Below, one piece after another: positions 23,374-34,303 of a DNA stretch of 64,000 nt. A program made the position numbers and the translations under genes. The notes beneath the pieces were generated by a model. The model saw only the letters and a list, made by a program, of their open reading frames with translations, was not told the origin of the DNA and searched no databases. Position 1 is the stretch's first letter. Every line of letters starts with the position of its first letter. Source of the DNA: Entoloma clypeatum (taxonomy: Eukaryota > Basidiomycota > Agaricomycetes > Agaricales > Entolomataceae); assembly GCA_963565915.1 (NCBI GenBank), contig OY751491.1, positions 3,038,001 to 3,102,000 on the forward strand, read 5' to 3'.

Positions 23374-25043
23374 CTAAAAAACAGTCCCGTCGCTCTGGAT
23401 CTCAATCGGAGGTCCCCCCGTCTCAGGTCTCTTCTGCTTCGCTATCTCCCTCCCCCCTTTCCAGGTCGCGCCTTCGAGGACCTGAGCAAGAGTAAGTTGA
23501 TCAGCGGTTAAATTCAATTCTTTGCGAATGGCATCCGCTATGCGGTCACTGTTGATGGAGACGATTTAAAGGACTTAATCACAAGATAGGAAGAAGGTCA
23601 TTACAGTTCAATCACAGTTATAGCACGCCATTCAATGATAGCAGGATGCGAAGGCGGAACGTTCGGCAGGCGAGATTCAGGATTGACAGGGAGTACGTCT
23701 GGCTTGAGAGTTAGCACGCCATGATCTACGAGCAGTCCACCTTGTTGATTGTGAGAATAACGAAAAGGTCGTGTCTGAAGATAAGGCATACCATTGCGGT
23801 ACTCTGGTAAGCCTGTGAGATCTTCAAGACCTTCTACCTTCCACTTCGCTATTTTCTCGAAGACCTCCACGAGACTGTAAGTTATCCATTGTGTCAATTT
23901 ATGGAATGGCACAAGATCTTCGCCTTCTTCCTCAGTTGCCAGGGCTTTCTTGAGAGCAGGGCAGGGCCACACATCGCCGAGGGATTTCCCAGCGAGTTGG
24001 ATCCGAGACGGCCAGATGGGATTAAGGCCTTCGACGAGAACATGCCACAGAGCAGAGAGGGGTATAACGCGTTTATTGTCTTCCACTTTGGACTGAGATT
24101 CAAGGAAATCTGTATATATAAAGTAAAAAGGAATAAGTCTCCTGATTAAGATTATTTACGATGATAGCTCGACGTACCTATCATGTTGCCGGGGCGTCCA
24201 TCTGTACCAAATAATTCAGGACTGGCTTTGAGGGCGGCACTTAAGTTGATGAGCAAGGACGTGCGACCTTCGAGGCCGACCATAGGGTTCGACTTTCCGA
24301 CTTGGAAAGCTTCAGCCGTTCTCTCAACTGTGACTTGAGCGAGCCCGACAGCTTGTGCAACAAAATTAGAGACAGAGTTACAACGCCAGGGCCATGAGAT
24401 GAGCAGCTAAACGCACCATCTACTCTGTGGGGCTGATTTTTAGGATCGCTCGAGAAGAAGCCTTTATCAAACATATGGATGCTGGCTACCCCAAGGCCTT
24501 CTGATCGAGTGAATTTCATGCCTGAAGATTTCTCGTCATATGTCCACAGGTTTCCTGCGCCAGCGTCGAGGAGAACAGAGACCAGGAAAAGATCAATGAT
24601 CCGACGGGCTTGTTCTTTATCGTCGAGTTTGTCGTCTCGTGCGTACATCTTGGCGATGAGGGGCAATACACGTCCTACTCCTGCGTCTAGGTGTCGCCAG
24701 CGACCATGCGGCTTAATCTTAGTAAAGTTGATTGTTTCGAACGAAACGACTATGGTACGAGGTCAGAACTTACGGATGTGAAATCGCCTTTGTAGTCCCG
24801 CTGATTGCACAGTAATCAAGAGATGAACACTGCGGAAGGTGAGTGACACTGCATCTTCCTTACTTTCATGATTTCTTTGCAGAAGGCTGTGACATCTGCT
24901 TCCTTCTCCGGGTGATAGTCAAAATATTCGAGCTTCCCCTCCTTGGCAAGCTGGTAGACCTGTTCACAACGTTGGCGGATAGCGGGGAGAGTGCGGAGGT
25001 ATTCAGCCTTGTGCTCGAGTGACATGATTCCCGCAATGTTCAT
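23374..25043 (-). CDS. Urc4/Urg3-like protein (DUF1688), uracil catabolism
   Basis: This belongs to DUF1688, the family of Lachancea kluyveri Urc4 and Aspergillus/fission yeast urg3, induced by uracil and needed for the URC route of uracil breakdown; its exact reaction is not established. Seven exons fit. Recognisable segments are LRTLPAIRQRCEQVYQLAKE, GRWRHLDAGVGRVLPLIAKM, LLDAGAGNLWTYDE, SEGLGVASIHMFDKGFFSSD, GLEGRTSLLINLSAALKASP, HVLVEGLNPIWPSRIQLAGK and EWRAITVIELDRIADAIRK. The end reads QVLEGATWKGGREIAKQKRP, then an acidic tail. There is no signal peptide or membrane span, so it is probably cytosolic. No other URC gene lies nearby, so it stands outside any catabolic cluster here. An in-frame ATG seven codons downstream is an alternative start. 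Confidence 0.88.
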
Positions 25044-25286
25044 GGGTAAGTTGATGGAAGATGGCGGTTGGGAAACGGGAAGTGGGAAAGATAAGATAAG
25101 ATGAGATCGTGATGGACAGCGTCAGCTAATAACGGCACCTACAGTAACCATTGACAATTGCAAGTTAATGAAGACTCAAGAGATATTTTCCAGAAGAGTT
25201 GCAAAACGTTGACTAGGTATACACATTACTTACACGCATCATTACGGATATGAATTTTGTTCTTTCAGTGTCTCGTTCATTTAGGT

Positions 25287-27210
25287 CAAACACAGGAACC
25301 TCGCTCACCACCTCGACCTTGCTTGACGAACGCACGCCTGGAGACGATCATGCCCAAAGCACCGCCGATTACCGTGATCTTTACAAAAATCTTCCTCAAG
25401 TGTGATATGCACTAGAAGTGACGTCACGCACCCCGCAGAAAATGATAGCCCTATGCCACATGTAGCTGCCGTTACCCGTCCGCACAAGTGCACCTTCAAT
25501 GGGCGTTCCGACCAAGAGGGCCAATCCAACCATTGAGAACGCGATGCCCAGCCGTGTGCTAATAATGATTAGACAGCGCCAGGGGTAAAAATATTTCTGA
25601 AGGGGATGACTTGAAACGCACCCTTGTTCGTCTACATGCCTACTCATTTGGGCAAGCAATGAAGGGATCAGCGAGACATCTAGTCGCCGGTCAGGTCAAG
25701 ATCGTTGCCCAAATATAAAGCACTGACATGATCCCGACCAGAATCCATATAGGAAACCAAAGATACTGACGCCGGCAAATGTTTGAATGCCAAAAATGCT
25801 GAACACAAGGGCAGACGAGATGACGAGGCAGGGGATGAGCAAATTGTAGGGACCAAATGCGTCAGCAAAAAGGTTGGGCAGAATGCGCCCGAAAAAGCTG
25901 CCAGCGTTTATGATTGTGATCTGAGACCATCGTTCAGTGATAAGGTAGGACATATGATAATGAAGAGGGGACGTACAACGTAGAAAGCAAGAGATTTATC
26001 AATGCCTCGGCTGATAGCGTACAGCTGAAGATAAAAATCTGATGATGACGATAAATCACCCAAAACAACTTGTGGGGATCGAAGAAACGCACAAGGAAAG
26101 AAAAGGCCAAGGCTGACGAGGAAGGCCGCTCCAATAGAGATTAGGTAAGGGATATCCAGTAGGATGCTGCGAAAAGCTGGTCTCGGTGGTTGTGATAGTT
26201 GAGGATGCGTGATACGTCTGGTTTTCATCAGCGAGTTGGCGAGTATGAGAAGAAAACCAGTGATAGCGGCAGTGACACGAACTGCAACCGCAAAGGTAGT
26301 TCGTACAAAAAGCTGATTGAGCACAACAGGCCAGATAATTCCGCCTATCGATGCACCCTGATGATCATCATTAGATTGGCTTAAAAATCGTTATAAGTAT
26401 GAACTGACCGATACAGCTATCCCTGTCGCCATTGCTCTTCGATGTTTGAAATGGTGTCCAATAACAGTTATGGATGGAATAAAGACTAATGACTGGCCCA
26501 GCCCTGTGCCAAGTGCTTGTGTCAGGAAGACCTGTAGAAGATGATAGACCCACTGCATTGAGGTAGTATTGAGCGAACTAACCTCGTAGTATTGGCCTCT
26601 GTGAGCCATAGACAACATGAACATCGACACGACTTGCAAAACTGACCCTGCTATGGTCATGTAGTGGCTGAATGCAAGTTGGGCGTTCAAACAGTCAACA
26701 ATGATAGCTTCAACATACAAGTAACCCGCATCAAACGCTCTTCCGACCAGAACTCCAGGTGCATATTGCAAGAAGAGTTGAAAACTTCCTATCCAGCTTC
26801 CATCGCTGTTTCAATGCGACGGAAAAAATAGACCAGAACATCAACCAACGCACCTGATGTTTGACGGCGATGTATTTTGCAGAAAATCACGAGTGTAGAA
26901 GTCTTGATAAACACCAAAAGCGGAGACGTAGCTAGTCATACAAGAGGTCGTCAAATCGTACGCCATACGCGATGGATTATCCGTACCCGTAAGTACAAAA
27001 CTGTACGAGCCAGCTGATATCATCGTTCAAAAGTGAGTAAAAATGGCAGACATGACTTCCTGAAGAAGACGCGTACATTCCAACCACCGTCATCCAGGCA
27101 TCTCTACCTGAATCCATAGGGGGTGGAGGTTCCTCCGAAGCCGGCTCCCTGTACTCTGAGGACTCTTTGGAAATAAAACGGAGGGTCGATGATTGACTGT
27201 CGGCGGACAT
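25287..27210 (-). CDS. MFS transporter, monocarboxylate-porter type
   Basis: This is a twelve-span major facilitator of the fungal monocarboxylate-transporter-like group, expected in the plasma membrane; the substrate cannot be read from sequence. About ten exons are needed. The acidic N-terminal tail is followed by the family TM1 region (SGRDAWMTVVG, then SWLVQFCTYGY). Later segments are FGVYQDFYTRDFL, WIGSFQLFLQYAPGVLVGRA, TQALGTGLGQSLVFIPSITV, HHFKHRRAMATGIAVSGASI, NAGSFFGRILPNLFADAFGP and FGIQTFAGVSIFGFLYGFWS. The C-terminal half ends with a basic tail after RRAFVKQGR. A partial, decayed second copy of its central part lies at 28390-30808. Splice sites in the middle were followed by similarity rather than verified one by one. 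Confidence 0.85.
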
Positions 27211-27512
27211 CGCAAGATGAAGGAGGCAGCTGGCAGTTATCACGTATATTCCATGACCTGATTAATTCCGCGATGGTAACTTATATATAATGCGGCAAGA
27301 AGTTGAAGTCTGTCCGAGCGGGATGGAGGAATGACACGGTGACGGGTACCGTTCGTCGTGTAATTTATCAAGGATAAGGGAGAACTGGTTCGAGCCGGCA
27401 TCTTGGTGGTTCGTCCGCGCACATGCTTTCGGCAGAGGTTCCTCGAACGGATGTAGTTGCTGGCAATAATAATAGCAAGTCAGTGGCCGTGGTCAAAAGG
27501 CATACTGTAGCA
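27211..27512. other. MFS gene 5' flank
   Basis: About 300 bases upstream of the intact transporter, the place for its promoter. No recognisable element. A GGTTCGAGCC string near 27388 recalls a tRNA T-loop, but no cloverleaf forms around it. Confidence 0.4.
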
Positions 27513-28382
27513 GTCACGTCGTGTCAAGTCGCAATTTATTTGTCCAGCTGCCACAGCAATCGTGCTGCCTTCCTAGAGCACACCACGCCGTGACCACGGA
27601 CACTGTTCGTTTATCGAGCTCAGAACACAGTCCAGGGGACGCCGGAGAGGCCCAAGTAGGCAATTCGAGTCGTCTAGCCTCAAAGGCAAAGTCTATCAAT
27701 GATGCCCAGACCAGAAAAGCCAGAGGCGCAGTAATTCGAACGTTAATCCAAAAGTCCTTCCACGCCATTATTCGTGTACTTATCCAGGTGTTGGTTGACT
27801 GGCAAAATTCGCAACCCTTGGATGAGAGGAAAAAGCAGTAGCTTCACCGGGCCGCCAGCTCGACTGGCACGAAGCATCACTACACCCTGCACCTATACCC
27901 TGCAGCCTGTCGGTGAACAGATCGCAAGATGGGCCGCGCTTGAGAAGGTGGCGCTCATCCGACTGAAACTTCCCTGACATCCGCGTCATTATGGATTTAT
28001 TATGACAACAGATTCACGGGCTGTCGGTCCAGCGACGGAGACCAACACGTCAGAGCGAATTCCATCGAAGAACACACCGTGCGCTGACCGATTCCATACC
28101 TTCATTTTCCAAAAAAGTGCGAGCCTATCATCGTTCTGACAATTTGTAACTCCCTCCAAGTCGTAACGTTGGAAACGAACGGTCTTGAGCGCGGGATGAA
28201 CCAAAGAGGATTTATCGCACTCCTGAGATCTTCTGTGCAAGTCTTCTTTCCGTTCTCGGGATTCGCGTCTGATGACAACACTTCAGAATATGTATGTACG
28301 TCCGAAGGATGCAGTTCAATTTGTGCCATCGATTACAGAGCACATAGGTTACTTATGAAGCAATCGGCATCTGCTAAGAGCG
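27513..28382. repeat. Diverged direct repeat, copy 1 (upstream of transporter)
   Basis: The ends of this 870-base block are clearly related to 34304-34687. Both begin GTCACGTCGTGTCAAGTCGC and share TCGTTTATCGAGCTCA, CTCCCTCCAAGTCGTAACGT and CCGTTCTCGGGATTCGCGTC. Both stop matching near an AGCGCG. This copy carries about 450 extra bases (about 27680-28145) that the other lacks. No convincing protein is encoded. It sits directly between the intact transporter gene and its decayed copy, so it may be the upstream flank of the transporter duplicated with it. Confidence 0.75.
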
Positions 28383-28389
28383 CGGCCCT

Positions 28390-30808
28390 CGAGATGACGA
28401 GGCAGGGGATGAGCAAATTGTAGGGACCAAATGCGTCAGCAAAAAGGTTGGGCAGAATGCGCCCGAAAAAGCTGCCAGCGTTTATGATTGTGATCTGAGA
28501 CCATAGTTCGGAGGACATATGATAATGCAGAGGGGACGTACAACGCAGAAAGCAAGAGATTTATCGATGCCTTGGCTGATAGTGTACAGGTGAAGATAAA
28601 AATCTGATGATGACGATACGTCGCCCAAACCAACTTGTGATATCGCAGAAACGCACAAGGAAAGAAAAGGCCAAGGCTGACGAGGAAGGCCGCTCCAATA
28701 GAGATTAAGTAAGGGCTATCCAGTAGGATACCGAGAAAAGCTGGTCTCGGTGGTTGTGATAGATGCAAGATATGTCTGGTTTTCATCAGCGAGTTGGGAA
28801 AAGCTGATTGAGCACCAGATGATTCCGCCTATTGATGCACCCTAATGATCGTCATTAGATTGGCTTAAATCGTGATAACCATGAACTGTCCGATACAGCT
28901 ATCCCTGTCGCCATTGCTCTTCGATGTTTAAAATGATGTCCAATAACAGTTATGGATGGAATAAAGACTAATGACTGGCCCAGCCCTGTGCCAAGCGCTT
29001 GTGTCAGGGAGACCTGTAGAAGATGATAGATCCCGCTGCACTGAGGTAGTGGCGAGCGAACTAACCTCGTAGTATTGACCTCTGTGAGCCATCGACACGA
29101 CTTGCAAAGCTGACCCTGCTATGGTCATATAGTGGCTGAATGCAAGTTAGCGTTCCAACAGTAATCAATGAGAGCTTCAACATACAAGTAACCTGCATCA
29201 AATGCTCTTCCATCAGCAAATTATGGAAATTCCTATCTAGCCATATGAGCTCCCGAAAGGCATTATAGATGGTTGTCGGCCTTACAAACCTGTTATAATA
29301 TTATGGATCAACTCACAATGCTATTTATAACCAGACAGTAGCAGGTCCGATTTGTATTTCAGATGTGGTATCATGAGTTTATCAAAATAATGCCACATAC
29401 TGTGAATTGATATCATGCCATGCATAGCGACCAAGCGGCTGCAATATTTCTGCTGATTGTCTGCACGATATCTGACTTAAATAGGTGTATAATTGACCAT
29501 ATCATTACTTAGCCAGAGGACTCATGAACAATGACAGTAGGAAAGCAACAAAATCACGTATATTGTCAATGAATAAACACTATGGATTGTATACAACGAG
29601 CGGAGGATATTCCCCCGAAGCCTATCAGTGTCGCCTCGCCAATATCTCTCACTGGGTCAGTCGTGCCAAGTGGTCAACTCCTCCCTTTCTCACCAGGGCC
29701 CAGCCAAGCTCTGAGAACTGCCCCCACCTCCACCGCTCCCTCGACGCCTGCAGTGCCTGTGCCTCTCCCTCGATTAGTCCGGGTCCGGTGGCCTCACATT
29801 TGCAGGCCACGCACTCCTCGTGGATGATTTGCAGGAAGCAGAGCTAACTGGTAACGAAGCCAACCTGTGATCATGTTCAGTTGCTGAGCAACCACTCAGC
29901 GACGCACTCACAAGTCAAGCCGTAGCTATGGGCACTGTTGGCGTCAAGCGTCGGGCTGGGCGAGTACTGATTAGTCAGTGGGTAGACTTGTGTCGAAACA
30001 GGATGAACCTCTGCATGGAATGCGGTGACTCACAAGTTCCTCAGACCTCAGTAGACCTTTGACGACAAGCTCAAGCAGCTGAGCTGTCGCAGCTTCTCAC
30101 CTGTCAGTCCTGTCAGGTGTTAGCCAAACAAACAAACAAAAAAACCGGGGGCAACGCACCCACCCTTCAAGTTCACAACCCTTCTTCTCCGGAGTCCAAA
30201 GGGCTGACCTTCACAGGTCGTTGAGGGTCACTTCTAGCATGAGTGACGACGAAGGAGGTGGTGAGGAGGAATCTTGTAAACACAAAGACAAGGGGGTCAT
30301 AATGCAGAAAATGGGGGATTCAAACGCCGGGTTGCTCCCTTTATAAATTTATTCAATCTCCGATTACAACTATAATGTTGAAAAGTCGCCCGAAGTTGCG
30401 AGTCCTACCAACTCATCATAACCGGGGGTGAACTATTTAACATCTGACGTGAATTTTGCAAAGTAGCTGCCGACTTGGTAGTCAGTTCACAATGTAAATA
30501 CAACCTCGTTCTCACATTATCCTTGCCTCACAGTATGAGTAGAATACTGTATCTAATGCACAATATTATTGTAATACTACTGACCATAGATAAGCTGTTT
30601 ATGAGCTGTTGTCGAGGTGTTATAATATTGTAGCATGCTCGTGAGTGTCATATTGCTAAATCAGAACTTCCCTGATTTGCTGATGTCCGACCAGAACTTG
30701 GACCAGGTCACCAGGTGCATATTGCAAGAAGAGTTGGAAGCTTCCTATCCAGGTTCCATCCGAGTCACTGTTTCAATGCGGCGGAAAAAATAGACCAGAA
30801 CATCAGCC
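28390..30808 (-). pseudogene. Decayed partial copy of the MFS transporter, split by an inserted element
   Basis: From about 28390 to 29210 and again from 30686 to 30808 the sequence is a diverged copy of the central and N-terminal coding part of the intact transporter (about 25815-26850), in the same orientation and order. The copy has lost the 3' end of the gene (the part equal to 25287-25815). It also has many frame-breaking deletions: for example, about 66 bases missing near 28795, relative to 26230-26300, and an 11-base loss near 28515. A 1475-base element interrupts it at 29211-30685. Readable remnants include NAGSFFGRILPNLFADAFGP and ISIGAAFLVSLGLFFPCAFL. No functional protein is possible. 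A tandem duplication of the transporter followed by decay is inferred. Confidence 0.88.
29211..30685. mobile_element. Non-autonomous terminal-inverted-repeat element, 1475 bases
   Basis: The two ends are inverted copies. The first 11 bases, CATCAGCAAAT, are matched exactly by ATTTGCTGATG at 30675-30685, and the next 18 bases match at about 12 positions, so the inverted repeat is about 29 bases and imperfect. The intact transporter gives the empty site: GCTCTTCCGACCAGAAC there corresponds to GCTCTTC on the left and TCCGACCAGAAC on the right here, implying a two-base TC duplication on insertion. Inside I see no transposase; a short Ser/Pro-rich frame at 29582-29827 has no known domain. The superfamily is not assigned. 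Confidence 0.8.
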
Positions 30809-30847
30809 AATGATAGATGTGAACGTATTCAGCAGAGGTGTGGATTT

Positions 30848-32000
30848 CAAGGGGGTGTCGGAACGCGACTGCAGCAACACACGTCGGACTTTTTTTTTCG
30901 GCCTCGCGAGACCCCCCCCCCCCCACCCCCTCCTTCCTAATATAGTATGTTATACCCACAAACATATATATTTCTATGAAAAACATAAGATCAAAACAAT
31001 AAACCTCTCACAAAATTACAAATGAACGAGGACGTCAGCATGCAGGTACCTATCGACGTTTTCGACCAGAATCTGCCTTGCAGCTATCACAGCTCCACTG
31101 CTTCGGAGTAAATGTATACTGCATACAACTTTGATGATACTAAAATCAATTATGAGGATCGTTGCGAGTCCTGGATGAGCAAGACAAGAGGGAACTTACC
31201 CAGACTGTTTCACATCCTTGCACTCGGCATTGCATAGTGTTTCGGCCCTTAGACGGTGTGTTGGAGTCGCAATTGGTACGTCGTCCGGGATTCGTCCAGC
31301 TGCGTGCTCAAGGTCTTGAATCAGCCTCATGCCTTCTGGACAGACCTCTGCCTGGGGACTCGTGTTCCTTCTCTCGTCCGCTTTGGACGTTCTTCCGGCA
31401 GTGCTCGGCGCGTCGACCAACGGGGGAGCACAAGTCATCGATCGATTGACTGGCACTTTCGGCTTCAAGAAATTACGGATAGAGGCTTGACCGAGATTTG
31501 CGCGCTTCCATCCGCTGGCCTTTTGCTTGCATTTTGACGATGTCTGGTGTGCGTCGAGGTTGGCATAGCCGCCTGTTCCAACATTCACGATTGTTTTATA
31601 GTCCGGGCACTCTAGCGTGCTTCCATGAACGAATTGCTGACCATTACTACTGTCCAAGAGTTAGATATCGATTTTTGAGATCTTTTTCGTCTTACTCCTT
31701 GTTCTTGCTTTTCACCATTGTCTATAACGTCGAGCACGATGAGGAGTTCAAAATATGTTCATTTTTGTCTGGTTCTCATCCTACTCTACTGTCGTCACCT
31801 GTCAGACGTTGGTCAAGGTCTTGTAAGGATCCGCAACTAGCGTCTTTGCATCGGGCTCATTCGGCGGTCCCGACTGGGCATCCTGACTGCCGTTTTCGGT
31901 TAATTAATCGGGGGGTCGGACTTTTTTTTTTCACCCCCGAGGACCCCCCCCCCCCCCCCACCCACGTGTGTTGCCGGGATCGCGTTCCGACACCCCCTTG
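30848..32000. mobile_element. hAT-like non-autonomous element, 1153 bases
   Basis: The ends are inverted repeats of 37 bases with four mismatches, opening CAAGGGGGTGTCGGAACGCG and closing with its complement. They are flanked by a perfect 8-base target duplication GTGGATTT at 30840-30847 and 32001-32008. An 8-base duplication and CA...TG ends are the marks of the hAT superfamily. Just inside each end is a direct, not inverted, block: GTCGGAC followed by a run of T and then a long run of C (about 30883-30931 and 31914-31965). No transposase is present. It carries a degenerate zinc-finger-like reading frame on the minus strand. The near-perfect duplication and repeats suggest a fairly recent insertion. 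Confidence 0.88.
31196..31657 (-). pseudogene. Truncated zinc-finger-like frame inside the hAT-like element
   Basis: A 153-residue open frame starting MDSSNGQQFVHG. Residues about 17-43 resemble a short zinc finger (ECPDYKTIVNVGTGGYANLD, then AHQTSSKC). In the expected pattern C-x2-C ... H-x5-C, the second cysteine is a tyrosine here, so the finger is probably broken. The later part (PEGMRLIQDLEHAAGRIPDD, then VPIATPTHRL) is reminiscent of a multi-copy agaricomycete protein family that I recall being several hundred residues long. This copy would be cut short. That family link is from memory and was not searched. The frame lies wholly between the element's inverted repeats, so it is cargo of the element or a remnant of its coding part. 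Confidence 0.5.
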
Positions 32001-32355
32001 GTGGATTTGGCTTACTTGTCGGACACTGTTACGGTGCAAACTGCAGTAGTATAGATCATCTTGGCACCTCATTTGTTATGCCTGGTGCGAATAAAATGCA
32101 CATGTATATCTAGTTTGGGGATACATAGAAAGGAGTAACTCTGCGTGAAATCTATCATGTTTCCTTGAGGCTGGCGCGGAACTGTGAATCCTTCTTTGTA
32201 TAATTGACGTAGTGACTTGGTATGTATGTAATGACAACTGAAAATCTGAATCTATCGTCAAGAGACCTGTTCATGAAGTAGAACATGCTAGTTTGTTTCC
32301 AATGTAGAAAGTGGATCTAATACGATGTGGGATCTAATATAATGTGCAGAATGTT

Positions 32356-33053
32356 CTAGGCTGATGTTGCGTATTTCCCTGTCCTTTGAAAGTGCTTGAT
32401 GACTGTCTTGAGGCCGAGGAGGTCACCAAACTCTGCCGCTGATGCAACTCCATCCTGCTGGGGATAGGGTTCCGGTGTAGAATCTGGTGTCCACTGGCAT
32501 GCTGGGTCCTCTAAGATGGCTTCTGCTTGTGGAGATGGACACGGAATGATGGGGCAGCCAGGAATGCAGTTGTGGAGTGCAAAAGACTTGAGGGGGTCTA
32601 GTTACGTTGTTGTTGTGGACGTTTCGGAGAGTGAATGATTGACAAGAGGAAGTGAGGGAAGAACCGAGGTTTGTGGCATCGGGGCTGAATGGCTGCGATG
32701 GTGTCGAGGCTGGTAGAACAAGAATTGATTCGATAAATTGCGATAAATTGAAACATTTCGCACCTGTAAAGAACCTAGCAAATTGTGAGCTGCTTCATCT
32801 TGTCGAGGACGATGTCCTCCTTGTGAAGAACTTGGCGGGACCTACCTATCATGTAAAGGCATGGATATAGGCATGATGATTGAAGAAAAAATCAAGGCGT
32901 ACTGTTGTTCGGTGTTTTGTGCTTCAGCACTGAGTCTCCATCGTTGCTAATGCTTCGCTCCTTTTTTGCCACTTCGCGAAGCCTTTGGGTCGAGGCGACA
33001 AACTGGTGCCATTCAGAATCCGAAATACCGACATAGTAGTCTTGACTGAACAT
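32356..33053 (-). pseudogene. Possible small gene or gene remnant, unknown function
   Basis: Two coding-looking stretches lie on the minus strand. One begins at an ATG at 33053 (MFSQDYYVGISDSEWHQFVA, then a charged helix). The other ends at the stop at 32356 (QQDGVASAAEFGDLLGLKTV, then IKHFQRTGKYATSA). I could not join them with credible introns in one frame, so the gene may be broken or use splice sites I missed. No domain is recognised. It lies between two transposable elements, 45 bases from the element at 33098. Confidence 0.35.
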
Positions 33054-33097
33054 GATGCTGAAATCGAAAGAGGGGGTCGGTGTGAGGGCTAGTTATA

Positions 33098-34013
33098 CTG
33101 GGGGTGGGCAACTGCCGGTATGTGTAACCCCAGTCACAAGCTGTCACACACAACACAGCCATCACACTGACTGACCCAGCCGTTCTGGGTTCCACAAAGC
33201 GAGATCTTGCTGGATGTAATGTTTGGAATAGTGATATAAATAGTTTATATGTATGCTGGTACAACCAGTTAATCAATACATACCTTGGAAGTAGTCAAAC
33301 TGGGAAACCCTCAGCCAAAGTAGCCCAAAAATAAGAGGGAAACTTGGCTGGTGAATAACTTTACACAGACTCAATGAATTGACAAGGTGTAAAGGAGGAA
33401 GTTGCACTATTTCCTGAGCTCTTTCAACTGATTGGAGGCATTTTTTATTTCAGTGGAAGGAACACTGCCAATGGTGCATTTTTACTCATAAAATTGTATA
33501 TTTCACCATGATAGCTTCAGAAAATAAAAAATCGGGTCCAATCAATCGAACGGGCCTATGAAATGGTGCATTTTCGCCACCAACACCTTGTCAATCCGTT
33601 GAGCATGTGAAAAGATATTCAGCTCGCGAGATTTTCCTCCACCATAGGCCGTGGGAACTTGCCGCGAGACATTGGAAAACATGACTCTCACCATATATTA
33701 CATGTAATATATATAGAATCTACTTAATATTCATTGTGATACTTACTGCTTGAAAAGTAACAATCTGGCTAAGGCAGTATAACAGTGTGTGATCATTTTA
33801 CTACATTCCTTTCCAAAATATCTTAACTTCAAATTCACCTGATATACTACATGTGATAGCTATAGGAGCCCCTAGATATGCTACATGCAGTTAGAATTAT
33901 CGGGAGGGAGTGAGGGAGGCCTGGTTTTCAGCTGGGTCAGTATATGTGACGGAATCTGTCACAGGACGTTACGTCACGTCTCTCCGTGACTCTAAGGTGT
34001 TGCCCACCCCCAG
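33098..34013. mobile_element. Non-autonomous terminal-inverted-repeat element, 916 bases
   Basis: The left end CTGGGGGTGGGCAAC is matched by its exact complement at the right end. A weaker inverted match continues for about 90 bases, including ACTGACCCAGC at about 33165-33180 and its complement near 33931-33942. The flanks carry a 5-base duplication TTATA (33093-33097 and 34014-34018), though other cut points are possible because the site is AT-rich. The interior is strongly AT-rich and has no open frame of note. The superfamily is unassigned. Confidence 0.7.
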
Positions 34014-34303
34014 TTATACCTTTCGGAGTCTCAAAACCCCCTGCAACATCTGACCTTCGGCCACTTCGAAATTCGAATATCTCAATCAAAACTTCCCCTG
34101 TGGATATCAAACTTCATAATGTACATTATTAACATATTCCAACCGTTATTTGCATGCTACAGAGTCTAAGAGAGAGGTCGAAAAATGAGCGAGCCTCAAA
34201 GCGTTCGGACTTAGTTTCTCAGGAGCGACGGAAGAATTGCGCGAAGAAATGATGTTTCTGAGGCGTGAAGAGTAGAAATGAGAGAATGACGCGTGGAATA
34301 GCG

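Noticed and set aside
27300..27420. Possible tRNA suggested by GTCCGAGCGGG and GGTTCGAGCC strings
   Set aside because: No acceptor stem or anticodon arm forms at the right spacing, so it is not a supported tRNA.
29524..29847. Plus-strand frame inside the 1475-base element as a transposase remnant
   Set aside because: No DDE, zinc-finger or helix-turn-helix pattern; Ser/Pro-rich and short.
30895..30931. Long poly-T and poly-C tracts as a sequencing or assembly artefact
   Set aside because: The same block occurs at both ends of the hAT-like element with different details, so it is more likely part of the element, although run lengths may be inaccurate.
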